Under the pieces are notes generated by a model that was not told the origin of the DNA, ran no database searches, and was given only the letters and a program-made list of their open reading frames with translations. A program made the position numbers and the translations under genes. Positions 8,652-15,448 of a DNA stretch of 64,000 nucleotides are shown here, piece after piece; positions within the stretch are counted from its first letter, which is position 1, and each line of letters begins with the position of its first letter. The stretch is from JADHLJ01 sp038118725. GTDB taxonomy: Bacteria > Pseudomonadota > Alphaproteobacteria > Thalassobaculales > Thalassobaculaceae. The stretch covers positions 34,016 to 98,015 of the forward strand of contig JAYOIK010000004.1 in NCBI GenBank assembly GCA_038118725.1. Direction: 5' to 3'.

Positions 8652-9284
8652 ATGAGCGACACCAAATCCCGAGAAGCCATCGCGCGGCTTGCGAAATCGA
8701 TGTTCGATCGCGGCCTTACCTTCGGCAGCTCCGGCAATATCAGCATCCGGGTCGAGGATGGCTGGCTGATGACGCCCACCGGTTCGACCATGGGGGACCT
8801 CGATCCCGCGCGGATCTCCAAGTTGGACGACGCCAGAAATCTGATCGCCGGCGACAAGCCGACCAAGGAAAGCTTTCTGCACATCGCCATGTACGAGGAG
8901 CGCCCGGCGACCGGCGCGGTGGTGCATCTGCATTCCACCCACTCGGTCGCGGTGTCCTGCCTCGCCGATATCGACCCGGCCAATGTCCTGCCGCCGATCA
9001 CCGCCTATTACGTGATGAAGATCGGCGCCCTGCCGCTGATCCCGTATTTCCCGCCGGGCGATCTCGATCTCGCCAAGGCGGTGCGCGAGATGGCCGGCAA
9101 GCACCACGCCGTCCTGCTCGCCAATCACGGACCGGTGGTCGCCGGCAAGTCGCTGGAGGACGCGGTTTACGCAACCGAGGAGTTGGAGGAAACCGCGCGG
9201 CTCTTCCTGATGCTGAAGGACATGAAGACCCGCTACCTGACCGACGCCCAGGTCGCGGCCCTACGCGAAAAGTTTCCGAGTTAG
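8652..9284 (+). CDS. Class II aldolase/adducin family protein, OtnC-like decarboxylase
   Basis: A 210-residue zinc-dependent class II aldolase/decarboxylase fold. HLHSTHS near residue 95 gives two metal-binding histidines and NHGPVV gives a third region; TFGSSGNISIR is the phosphate-binding start. It most resembles 3-oxo-tetronate 4-phosphate decarboxylase (OtnC, formerly YgbL), which makes dihydroxyacetone phosphate from phosphorylated C4 acids. The usual partners OtnK and the dehydrogenase LtnD are absent here, so the exact reaction is uncertain; L-fuculose- or ribulose-phosphate aldolase activity is possible. It has an AGGAACCCCGG stretch upstream of the ATG. The next gene, 266 bases downstream, belongs to the oxalate cluster. 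Confidence 0.82.
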   Translation: MSDTKSREAIARLAKSMFDRGLTFGSSGNISIRVEDGWLMTPTGSTMGDLDPARISKLDDARNLIAGDKPTKESFLHIAMYEERPATGAVVHLHSTHSVAVSCLADIDPANVLPPITAYYVMKIGALPLIPYFPPGDLDLAKAVREMAGKHHAVLLANHGPVVAGKSLEDAVYATEELEETARLFLMLKDMKTRYLTDAQVAALREKFPS

Positions 9285-9309
9285 GCAGCGGTGTCAGTCG
9301 ACGGTCGTG

Positions 9310-9357
9310 AATGGCGCTAGGTAGGGTGGTGGTCTCTCTTTTTCCTATCTCGCCATT
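9310..9357. repeat. Imperfect inverted repeat downstream of the OtnC-like gene
   Basis: AATGGCG (9310-9316) pairs with CGCCATT (9351-9357). Just inside, AGGTAGG (9319-9325) pairs with CCTATCT (9344-9350) with one wobble. The 18-base loop contains a run of T rather than the T-run following the stem, so it is not a standard terminator. It may still mark the end of the OtnC transcript or be a processing hairpin. Confidence 0.5.
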
Positions 9358-9480
9358 CCGTCCCCACCTTGCGTCATCCCGCCCGCCGCCTGCCCTCGCT
9401 TGATCGGGGTCTGGGACGACCAACAAATACCCGCGACCATGAGAGATTGGCCTGACCGCTCGCATTAACCCCTTGCGCTC

Positions 9481-9512
9481 CATTTGGCATGTGGTATACC
9501 AGACACCAAATG
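9481..9512. promoter_or_regulatory. Probable GntR operator, 32-bp dyad
   Basis: A perfect 10-bp palindrome TGGTATACCA (9492-9501) is flanked on both sides, after 4-base spacers, by CATTTGG (9481-9487) and its exact inverse CCAAATG (9506-9512), all centred on the same axis. TGGTATACCA-like cores are typical operators of FCD-type GntR regulators. It lies 39 bases before the GntR start, so autoregulation is likely, and control of the downstream oxalate genes possible. Confidence 0.75.
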
Positions 9513-9550
9513 CCTGTTGATGTCGTCGTCCATCGCCTCGGACCCCGCAA

Positions 9551-10297
9551 ATGAGCGCCGCGATTACCGCCAGTCCCGAGACCCAATCCGCCGTATCCCT
9601 GGAGCCGGTGGCGCGGAATTTTAGTCTCAAGGACCATGTCTATGGTGAGTTGCGCCAGGCGATCCTGGACGCGCGGATCTATGACGAGGCGACGGATCTC
9701 CGTCTGGACGAGCGCACCCTGGCCGAACAGCTCGGCATCTCGCGCACGCCGGTGCGCGAGGCTTTGGCGCGTCTGGCCCAGGAAGGCCTGGTCGAGATAC
9801 AGCCGCGCAAGGGCGTGTTCATCCTGCGCAAGACCCGGGATGAGATCCTGGAGATGATCACCGTGTGGGCGGCGCTGGAAAGCATGGCCGCGCGGCTCGC
9901 GACCGAGCGGGCGAGCGACGGTGAGATCGCTTCTCTCCGGCGGCTGGCCAGCGGCTTCGAAACCACCGATGCCCGCGCCCATATCGACGACTATTCCGTG
10001 GCCAATATCACCTTTCACCAGCGCATCCTCGAGCTCGGCAAATGCCCGATGCTGAAGGATATCGCCGACGGCCTGTTCGTCCATGTCCGCGCCGTGCGCA
10101 GCCGGGCGATGCATGAATCCGACCGGGTGACGCGCTCGGTCGTCGACCATCTGCATATCGTCGAGGCGATCGAGGCGCGGGACGGCGATCTCGCCTCGAC
10201 ACGGGTGCGAGAGCACACGATGGGGCTTTATGAACATGTCCGGCATACCTGGTCCGAGCTTGACGGCCGGGCGCCGGAGATCAACGAGACCAGTTAG
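9551..10297 (+). CDS. GntR-family transcriptional regulator, FCD subfamily
   Basis: A 248-residue regulator. The winged helix-turn-helix occupies about residues 28-95, with recognition segment TLAEQLGISRTPVREAL. The FCD ligand-binding domain follows (about 100-235), with acidic and histidine residues (HQRILELG, HLHIVEAI) where FCD proteins bind a metal and a small organic acid. It lies directly upstream of oxalyl-CoA decarboxylase on the same strand, with only 24 bases between, so it probably senses oxalate or a related acid and controls this cluster. The 32-bp dyad just upstream is its likely binding site. Ligand identity is inferred from context only. Confidence 0.9.
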   Translation: MSAAITASPETQSAVSLEPVARNFSLKDHVYGELRQAILDARIYDEATDLRLDERTLAEQLGISRTPVREALARLAQEGLVEIQPRKGVFILRKTRDEILEMITVWAALESMAARLATERASDGEIASLRRLASGFETTDARAHIDDYSVANITFHQRILELGKCPMLKDIADGLFVHVRAVRSRAMHESDRVTRSVVDHLHIVEAIEARDGDLASTRVREHTMGLYEHVRHTWSELDGRAPEINETS

Positions 10298-10321
10298 GAA
10301 CACTTGAGGATCAGCGAAATC

Positions 10322-12052
10322 ATGACCGATTCAAACCAAGAAACCGAAGCCGCTCAGAATCTGACCGATGGCTTTCATCTCGTCATCGACGCGTTGAAGC
10401 TGAACGATCTGAACACGATGTACACGGTGCCGGGCATTCCGATCACTGATCTCGGGCGGATGGCCCAGGCCGAGGGCATGCGGGTGATCTCGTTCCGCCA
10501 TGAGCAGCATGCCGGTTACGCCGCGGCGATCGCCGGGTATCTGACCAAGAAGCCGGGCGTTTGCGTCACGGTCTCGGCGCCGGGTTTCCTGAACGGTCTG
10601 ACGGCGCTGGCCCACGCGACGACGAACTGTTGGCCGATGATCCTGATCAGCGGTTCCTCCGAGCGCGAGATCGTTGACCTTCAACAGGGTGACTACGAGG
10701 AGATGGATCAGCTCGCCGTCGCCAAGACTCTGTGCAAGGCCGCGTTCCGCGTGCTTCACGCCGAGGATATCGGCGTCGGCATCGCCCGGGCCTATCGCGC
10801 GGCGGTTTCGGGCCGGCCCGGCGGCGTCTATCTCGATCTGCCGGCCAAGCTCTTCGCCCAGGTCATAGACGCCGAGGCGGGCGCGAAGTCGCTTATCAAG
10901 GTGGTGGACCCGGCTCCGGCGCATATCCCGGCGCCGGCCTCCGTGGACCGCGCCCTTGAGGTCCTGAAGAGCGCCAAGAAACCGTTGATCATTCTCGGCA
11001 AGGGCGCCGCCTATGCCCAGGCCGATGACGCGGTGCGCAACTTCGTCGAGAAAAGCGGCAGCCCCTATATCGCCATGAGCATGGCCAAGGGCCTGTTGCC
11101 GGACGACCATCCGCAATATGCCGGGGCCGCGAGGTCGCTGGTGCTCAAGGAAGCTGACACGGTCATGCTGATCGGCGCCCGGCTCAATTGGCTGCTCGGC
11201 CACGGCAAGGGCAAGCAATGGGGCGAGCCCGGCTCGAAAAAATTCATCCATATCGATATCGATCCGAGAGAGATGGACAGCAATCAGCCGATCGCGGCGC
11301 CGCTGGTCGGTGATATCGAGAGCTGTCTCGGCGCCCTGCTGGACGGCATGGGCGAGGATTGGCCGACGCCGCCGGCGGACTGGATGGGAGCGATCCGCGA
11401 GAAGGTCGACTCGAATGTCGCCCGGATGGCGCCCCGGCTTCAGAACAACAACGTGCCGATGGACTTTCACGGCGCGCTCGGCGCGCTCAAGGCGATCATC
11501 AAGGACAATCCCGAGACCATCCTGGTCAACGAGGGCGCGAACACCCTGGATTTCGCGCGCAGCATCATCGACATGTACCGGCCGCGCAAACGCCTGGATG
11601 TCGGCACCTGGGGTGTCATGGGGATCGGCATGGGTTCCGCCATCGCGGCCGCGGTCGAGACCGGCAATCCCGTGCTTGCCGTCGAGGGTGACAGCGCCTT
11701 CGGCTTCTCCGGCATGGAGATCGAGACCATCTGCCGCTACCAGCTTCCGGTCTGCGTGGTGATCTTCAACAATTCCGGCATCTATCGCGGCACCGACGCC
11801 AATCCGACCGGCGGCGCCGATCCCGCGCCGACCGTCTTCACCAAGGACGCGCGCTATGACTGGATGATCAAGGCCTTCCACGGTGTCGGCGTGAACGCCA
11901 CCAGCCCGGACGAGCTCGATCAGGCGGTGCGGGAGGCGATCGCCTCCGGCAAGCCGACGCTGGTCAACGCGGTGATCAACCCGGAAGCCGGGACCGAGAG
12001 CGGACGCATCGGCAATCTCAACCCGCAAAGCGTTGTATCGAAAAAGAAATAG
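10322..12052 (+). CDS. oxc: Oxalyl-CoA decarboxylase
   Basis: A 576-residue thiamine-diphosphate enzyme converting oxalyl-CoA to formyl-CoA and CO2 in the cytoplasm. It follows the Oxalobacter formigenes enzyme closely: FRHEQHAGYAA with the catalytic Glu, SAPGFLNGLTALAHATTNCW, SSEREIVDLQQGDYEEMDQ, MDSNQPIAAP, and the ThDP/Mg site EGDSAFGFSGMEIETIC followed by FNNSGIYRG. The ATG at 10322 fits the family start (upstream TTG at 10304 is less likely; a GAGG lies about 12 bases before the ATG). It is followed after 41 bases by formyl-CoA transferase, which supplies oxalyl-CoA, so the two close the oxalate cycle. Confidence 0.96.
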   Translation: MTDSNQETEAAQNLTDGFHLVIDALKLNDLNTMYTVPGIPITDLGRMAQAEGMRVISFRHEQHAGYAAAIAGYLTKKPGVCVTVSAPGFLNGLTALAHATTNCWPMILISGSSEREIVDLQQGDYEEMDQLAVAKTLCKAAFRVLHAEDIGVGIARAYRAAVSGRPGGVYLDLPAKLFAQVIDAEAGAKSLIKVVDPAPAHIPAPASVDRALEVLKSAKKPLIILGKGAAYAQADDAVRNFVEKSGSPYIAMSMAKGLLPDDHPQYAGAARSLVLKEADTVMLIGARLNWLLGHGKGKQWGEPGSKKFIHIDIDPREMDSNQPIAAPLVGDIESCLGALLDGMGEDWPTPPADWMGAIREKVDSNVARMAPRLQNNNVPMDFHGALGALKAIIKDNPETILVNEGANTLDFARSIIDMYRPRKRLDVGTWGVMGIGMGSAIAAAVETGNPVLAVEGDSAFGFSGMEIETICRYQLPVCVVIFNNSGIYRGTDANPTGGADPAPTVFTKDARYDWMIKAFHGVGVNATSPDELDQAVREAIASGKPTLVNAVINPEAGTESGRIGNLNPQSVVSKKK

Positions 12053-12093
12053 CCGTCCCGACGCGGTGACAGGCCTCTCCAAGGGAGAAGAAA

Positions 12094-13368
12094 ATGGAAG
12101 CCCTCAAAGGCATCAAGGTTCTCGATTTCACCCATGTCCAATCCGGGCCGACCTGCACCCAGTTGCTGGCCTGGTTCGGCGCGGACGTGATCAAGGTCGA
12201 ACGCCCCGGGGTCGGTGACGCGACCCGCAAGCAGCTGGTCGACGTGCCCGGCGCCGACAGCCTCTATTTCACCATGTTGAACCACAACAAGCGCTCGCTG
12301 ACCCTCAACACCAAGAACGAGACCGGCAAGGAAGTGCTCACCCGTCTGGTCAAGGAATGCGACGTGCTGGTAGAGAACTTTGCCCCCGGCGCGATGGAGC
12401 GGATGGGCTTTGGATGGGAGCAGATCCAGGCCATCAACCCGCGCATGATCATGGCCTCGGTCAAGGGCTTCGGTCCGGGCCCGTTCGAGGATTGCAAGGT
12501 CTATGAGAACATCGCGCAATGCGCCGGCGGCGCCGCCTCGACCACCGGATTCTTGGACGGTGTTCCGACGGTCACCGGCGCGCAGATCGGTGACAGCGGC
12601 ACCGGACTGCATCTGGCGCTCGGCATCGTCACGGCGCTTTATCACCGCACCCATAGCGGCAAGGGACAGCGGGTGCTGGCCTCGATGCAGGACGGGGTGC
12701 TCAACCTCTGCCGGGTCAAGCTCAGGGATCAGCAGCGGCTGGCGGCGGGGCCGCTGACCGAATACTCCCAACATGGCGAGGGCATTCCCTTCGGCGATAC
12801 GACGCCTCGGGCCGGCAACGATTCCGGCGGCGGCCAGCCGGGCCGGATCCTGAAATGCAAGGGCTGGGAGCAGGACCCCAACGCCTATACCTATTTCATC
12901 ACCCAGGCCGCCGCCTGGCCGAAGATCTGTGACGCCATCGGCAAGCCCGAGTGGAAGGAAGATCCCAACTACGCGACGCCGAACGCCCGGCTTACCCGGC
13001 TCAACGAAGTGTTCGGCGCGATCGAGGATTGGACCATGACCAAGACCAAATACGAGGTCATGGAGATCTGCAATCCGCTGGATATTCCGGTCGGCCCGAT
13101 CCTGTCGATGAAGGAGATCGCGGCGGAGCAGAGCCTGCGCGAGACCGGCACCATCGTCGAGGTGGATCACCCGGAGCGCGGCGCCTACCTCACGGTCGGC
13201 TGTCCGGTAAAGCTTTCGGCCTCGCCCGCCGACGTCCAGCGCTCACCCCTGCTGGGAGAGCATAACGACGAGATCCTGCGGGACGTCCTCGGCTATGAGG
13301 GCGAGGCCCTGGAAGCGGTATGGAACAGCGGCGCGGTCGGTGACCGTCCGGCCCAGGCGGCGGAGTAG
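12094..13368 (+). CDS. frc: Formyl-CoA:oxalate CoA-transferase
   Basis: A 424-residue class III CoA-transferase that moves CoA from formyl-CoA to oxalate, giving formate and oxalyl-CoA for Oxc. The N-terminus GIKVLDFTHVQSGPTCTQLL matches Frc, the catalytic aspartate is D167 in AQIGDSGTGLHL (Asp169 in the Oxalobacter enzyme), and KLRDQQRL, a glycine-rich GNDSGGGQPG loop and LKCKGWE are Frc-specific features that separate it from CaiB or AMACR relatives. A ribosome-binding site AAGGGAGAAG precedes the ATG. It is cotranscribed with oxc. The C-terminus has a short extra tail. Confidence 0.95.
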   Translation: MEALKGIKVLDFTHVQSGPTCTQLLAWFGADVIKVERPGVGDATRKQLVDVPGADSLYFTMLNHNKRSLTLNTKNETGKEVLTRLVKECDVLVENFAPGAMERMGFGWEQIQAINPRMIMASVKGFGPGPFEDCKVYENIAQCAGGAASTTGFLDGVPTVTGAQIGDSGTGLHLALGIVTALYHRTHSGKGQRVLASMQDGVLNLCRVKLRDQQRLAAGPLTEYSQHGEGIPFGDTTPRAGNDSGGGQPGRILKCKGWEQDPNAYTYFITQAAAWPKICDAIGKPEWKEDPNYATPNARLTRLNEVFGAIEDWTMTKTKYEVMEICNPLDIPVGPILSMKEIAAEQSLRETGTIVEVDHPERGAYLTVGCPVKLSASPADVQRSPLLGEHNDEILRDVLGYEGEALEAVWNSGAVGDRPAQAAE

Positions 13369-13400
13369 GGGGAGGCGTATCGGAACACAAACTCGGCCAT

Positions 13401-13427
13401 CCCGCCCCCTGCTTAAACGGGGGCGGG
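13401..13427. repeat. GC-rich hairpin between frc and the BenE-type gene
   Basis: CCCGCCCCC (13401-13409) and its exact inverse GGGGGCGGG (13419-13427) surround a 9-base loop TGCTTAAAC. No T-run follows, so this is more likely an mRNA-stability or processing element, or a small intergenic palindrome, than a terminator. It ends 28 bases before the transporter start and could separate expression of the transporter from oxc-frc. Confidence 0.6.
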
Positions 13428-13455
13428 GTGACGATTGAAAAGGTTGCCTACTCCG

Positions 13456-14667
13456 ATGACGCTTGAACTCCCGACCACGCGGCTTCCCAGCCTTGCCGAG
13501 ATGCGGCTGGGGTTGAACCGGCACAACTGGACCAATGCCTTCGTCTCGACGATCTTCGCGGTCACCGGGCCGATCGCGATCATCCTGACCGTGGCGGCGG
13601 CGGGCGATCTTTCCAAGCAGATCGTCGACGGCTGGATCTTCGCCGCCTTCGTCGTCGGCGGTATTCTTACCATCCTTTGCAGCCTGTTCTATCGCATGCC
13701 CCTGGCGCTGGCCTGGACGATGCCCGGCTCGGCGCTCCTGATCACCGCGCTCGACCATCTCAGCTTTCCCGAGGCGGTGGGGGCGTTTCTGGCCTCCGGC
13801 GTGGTCATGGTCCTGCTCGGCGTCAGTGGCCTGGTCACCCGGATCATGGCGGCGATTCCGGTGGGTGTGGCGATGGGCATGGTGGCGGGGGTGTTCCTGC
13901 CCTTCGGTATCGACCTGATCACCGGCTTTCGCGACAGTCCCGTTCTCAGTATCGCCATGGTCGCGGCGTTCCTCGCCTTCACCGCGATCCCGGCCCTGGG
14001 CCGCGTCGTCCCGCCCTTGCTGGCGGCCCTGATCGCCGGAACGATCGCCGCGATCGTGCTCGGCGACACGCCGCGCTTTCCAGGCGATACCACGTTAATC
14101 GCCGGCCCCTCGATCGTGGTGCCGGCGTTCAGTATTCCGGCGCTGTTGGAACTGGTTGTGCCCCTGGTGATCTCGGTCCTGGCGGTGCAGAACCTCCAGG
14201 GCTTCACGGTGCTCGCCGAGGCGGGGCATAAGCCGCCGACCGGCATGCTGACCGTGGCCTGCGGCTATGGGACCTTGGCCATGGGAATTCTCGGCTCGGT
14301 CCCGACCTGTGTCACCGGCCCGGCCAACGCCTTCCTCACAAGCTCCGGCAAGCGCGAGCATCAGTATATGGGCGGCATCCTGTTCGGCCTGATGTTCGCG
14401 GGGGTCGGCCTCCTCGCGCCCGCGCTCACCCAAGCGGCGACCACGATGCCGAGGGTGTTCATCACCGCGCTCGGCGGCCTCGCCATGCTCCCGGTCCTAA
14501 TCGGCGCCTTTCGCGCCGCCTTCTCCGGCCCCGGCGCCGGGGGGCTCGGACCGCTGGTCTCCTTCGTCGTGACGGTAAGCGGGATCTCCCTGTTCAATGT
14601 CGGCTCCCCGTTCTGGGGCGTGGTGTTCGGCTATCTCGTGCATGTGGGGTTGGATCGGCGGGGGTGA
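13456..14667 (+). CDS. BenE-family benzoate/H+ symporter-like transporter
   Basis: A 403-residue polytopic inner-membrane protein with about 11-12 hydrophobic segments and the family features LNRHNWTNAFVSTIFAVTGP, MPGSALL and VLAVQNLQGFTVL. BenE proteins are proton symporters for benzoate, but their substrates are poorly explored. Its place at the end of gntR-oxc-frc, without any OxlT-type antiporter nearby, makes oxalate (or another dicarboxylate) uptake a reasonable guess. An ATG at 13456 is preferred to the in-frame TTG at 13435. The gene ends just before the palindrome of the next module. Confidence 0.85.
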   Translation: MTLELPTTRLPSLAEMRLGLNRHNWTNAFVSTIFAVTGPIAIILTVAAAGDLSKQIVDGWIFAAFVVGGILTILCSLFYRMPLALAWTMPGSALLITALDHLSFPEAVGAFLASGVVMVLLGVSGLVTRIMAAIPVGVAMGMVAGVFLPFGIDLITGFRDSPVLSIAMVAAFLAFTAIPALGRVVPPLLAALIAGTIAAIVLGDTPRFPGDTTLIAGPSIVVPAFSIPALLELVVPLVISVLAVQNLQGFTVLAEAGHKPPTGMLTVACGYGTLAMGILGSVPTCVTGPANAFLTSSGKREHQYMGGILFGLMFAGVGLLAPALTQAATTMPRVFITALGGLAMLPVLIGAFRAAFSGPGAGGLGPLVSFVVTVSGISLFNVGSPFWGVVFGYLVHVGLDRRG

Positions 14668-14704
14668 GTGCATCACTTGCATTGATAAAATGCAACTATT
14701 GCAC
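14668..14704. promoter_or_regulatory. Nested 37-bp palindrome, probable autoregulatory operator
   Basis: An inner inverted repeat TTGCATT (14677-14683) / AATGCAA (14689-14695) with spacer GATAA is flanked symmetrically by GTGCA (14668-14672) and TGCAC (14700-14704). All four arms share the core TGCA and one axis at 14686, so two dimers could bind side by side. It covers the -35 region and spacer of the promoter at 14682-14710 and lies upstream of a DUF4160/DUF2442-HTH pair, whose HTH protein is the likely binder. Confidence 0.75.
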
Positions 14705-14710
14705 TATATA
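14682..14710 (+). promoter_or_regulatory. Sigma-70-type promoter of the DUF4160/DUF2442 pair
   Basis: TTGATA (14682-14687) and TATATA (14705-14710) are separated by 17 bases, 20 bases before the DUF4160 ATG. The promoter overlaps the nested palindrome, as expected of a self-repressing operon. Confidence 0.65.
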
Positions 14711-14729
14711 GGCATGGAGAGAAGTGGGA

Positions 14730-14957
14730 ATGCCCACGATCGCCACTGTTCAAAACATCGCGATCCGGGTCTATCCGAACGATCATCCGCCGGCGCATTT
14801 CCATCTGATCTCACCGGAGTTCCACGCCAAGGTTTCGATTGATGGCCTGGCGATACTCGAGACGTCCACCAGTGAGCGCAACTTGCGCCCCGGACTCGCG
14901 TGGGCGGCGGAGAATCTGGATATGCTGAAAGCCGCGTGGCGGCGCTATCACGGCTAG
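14730..14957 (+). CDS. DUF4160 domain protein, small toxin-like partner
   Basis: A 75-residue protein with the DUF4160 hallmark IRVYPNDHPPAHFHL (an H-P-P-x-H-F-H cluster) and a C-terminal WRRYHG. The histidine cluster suggests metal or nucleic-acid binding, but activity is not established. The gene starts at 14730 (in-frame GTG at 14724 is less likely) and ends 9 bases before a DUF2442 gene; this pairing is widespread and is often listed as a putative toxin-antitoxin arrangement. The toxin role is inference. Confidence 0.8.
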   Translation: MPTIATVQNIAIRVYPNDHPPAHFHLISPEFHAKVSIDGLAILETSTSERNLRPGLAWAAENLDMLKAAWRRYHG

Positions 14958-14966
14958 GAGGAGCCA

Positions 14967-15392
14967 ATGCCCCGTAAGACGGCGGAAACCAGGTTGAAGG
15001 CGGTCCGACCGCGACCCGGCCTCTGCGTCGAGGTCACGTGGTCGAATGACTTCACCGATATCGTCGATTTGACCGAGCCGATGAGCCACCCTGTGTTCTC
15101 GCCCTTTCGAGAGGCGCGGGCATTCGAGACGGTTCATCTAGATGACATGTGTTACGAAATTCGTTGGTCCGATGAAGCCGCCATACCGATCCATCAATTG
15201 AGAGCCTTGATCGCGGCGCAATCATCGGCCCAGTTCAAGGCGTGGCTGGAGCGAACGGGCCTGACATATGATCGGGCCTCGGTGGCGCTGGGGCTATCGC
15301 GTCGGACAGTCGCGAACTACGCGAATGGAGAGCGGGTGCCGAGACATGTCGTGTTGGCGTGCGCCGCGATCGAGGCGGGGATCGCGGCATAA
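14967..15392 (+). CDS. DUF2442 domain protein with C-terminal helix-turn-helix
   Basis: A 141-residue protein. Residues about 10-80 are the DUF2442 fold (VTWSNDFTDIVDLTEPM, then ETVHLDDMCYEIRW). Residues about 88-135 form a helix-turn-helix of the XRE type (GLTYDRASVALGLSRRTVAN). A strong AGGAGG lies 6 bases before the ATG. Its DNA-binding tail makes it the natural candidate for the antitoxin/repressor of the module, acting at the nested palindrome at 14668-14704. The next gene is convergent. Confidence 0.8.
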   Translation: MPRKTAETRLKAVRPRPGLCVEVTWSNDFTDIVDLTEPMSHPVFSPFREARAFETVHLDDMCYEIRWSDEAAIPIHQLRALIAAQSSAQFKAWLERTGLTYDRASVALGLSRRTVANYANGERVPRHVVLACAAIEAGIAA

Positions 15393-15448
15393 GGGATGGT
15401 CCGACAATCATTCCGTCGCATGGTCGAGGGCTTTCGGCTGCCCCGCCC

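Noticed and set aside
9372..9425. REP-like sequence (CATCCCGCCC, GATCGGGGTC) in the gap before the GntR operator
   Set aside because: Only part of it resembles the hairpin at 13401, and the two arms do not pair well, so I could not support a repeat family.
10331..12082. Long open frame antisense to oxalyl-CoA decarboxylase
   Set aside because: It has no recognisable domain or start signal, is explained by codon bias of the GC-rich gene opposite, and oxc is certain.
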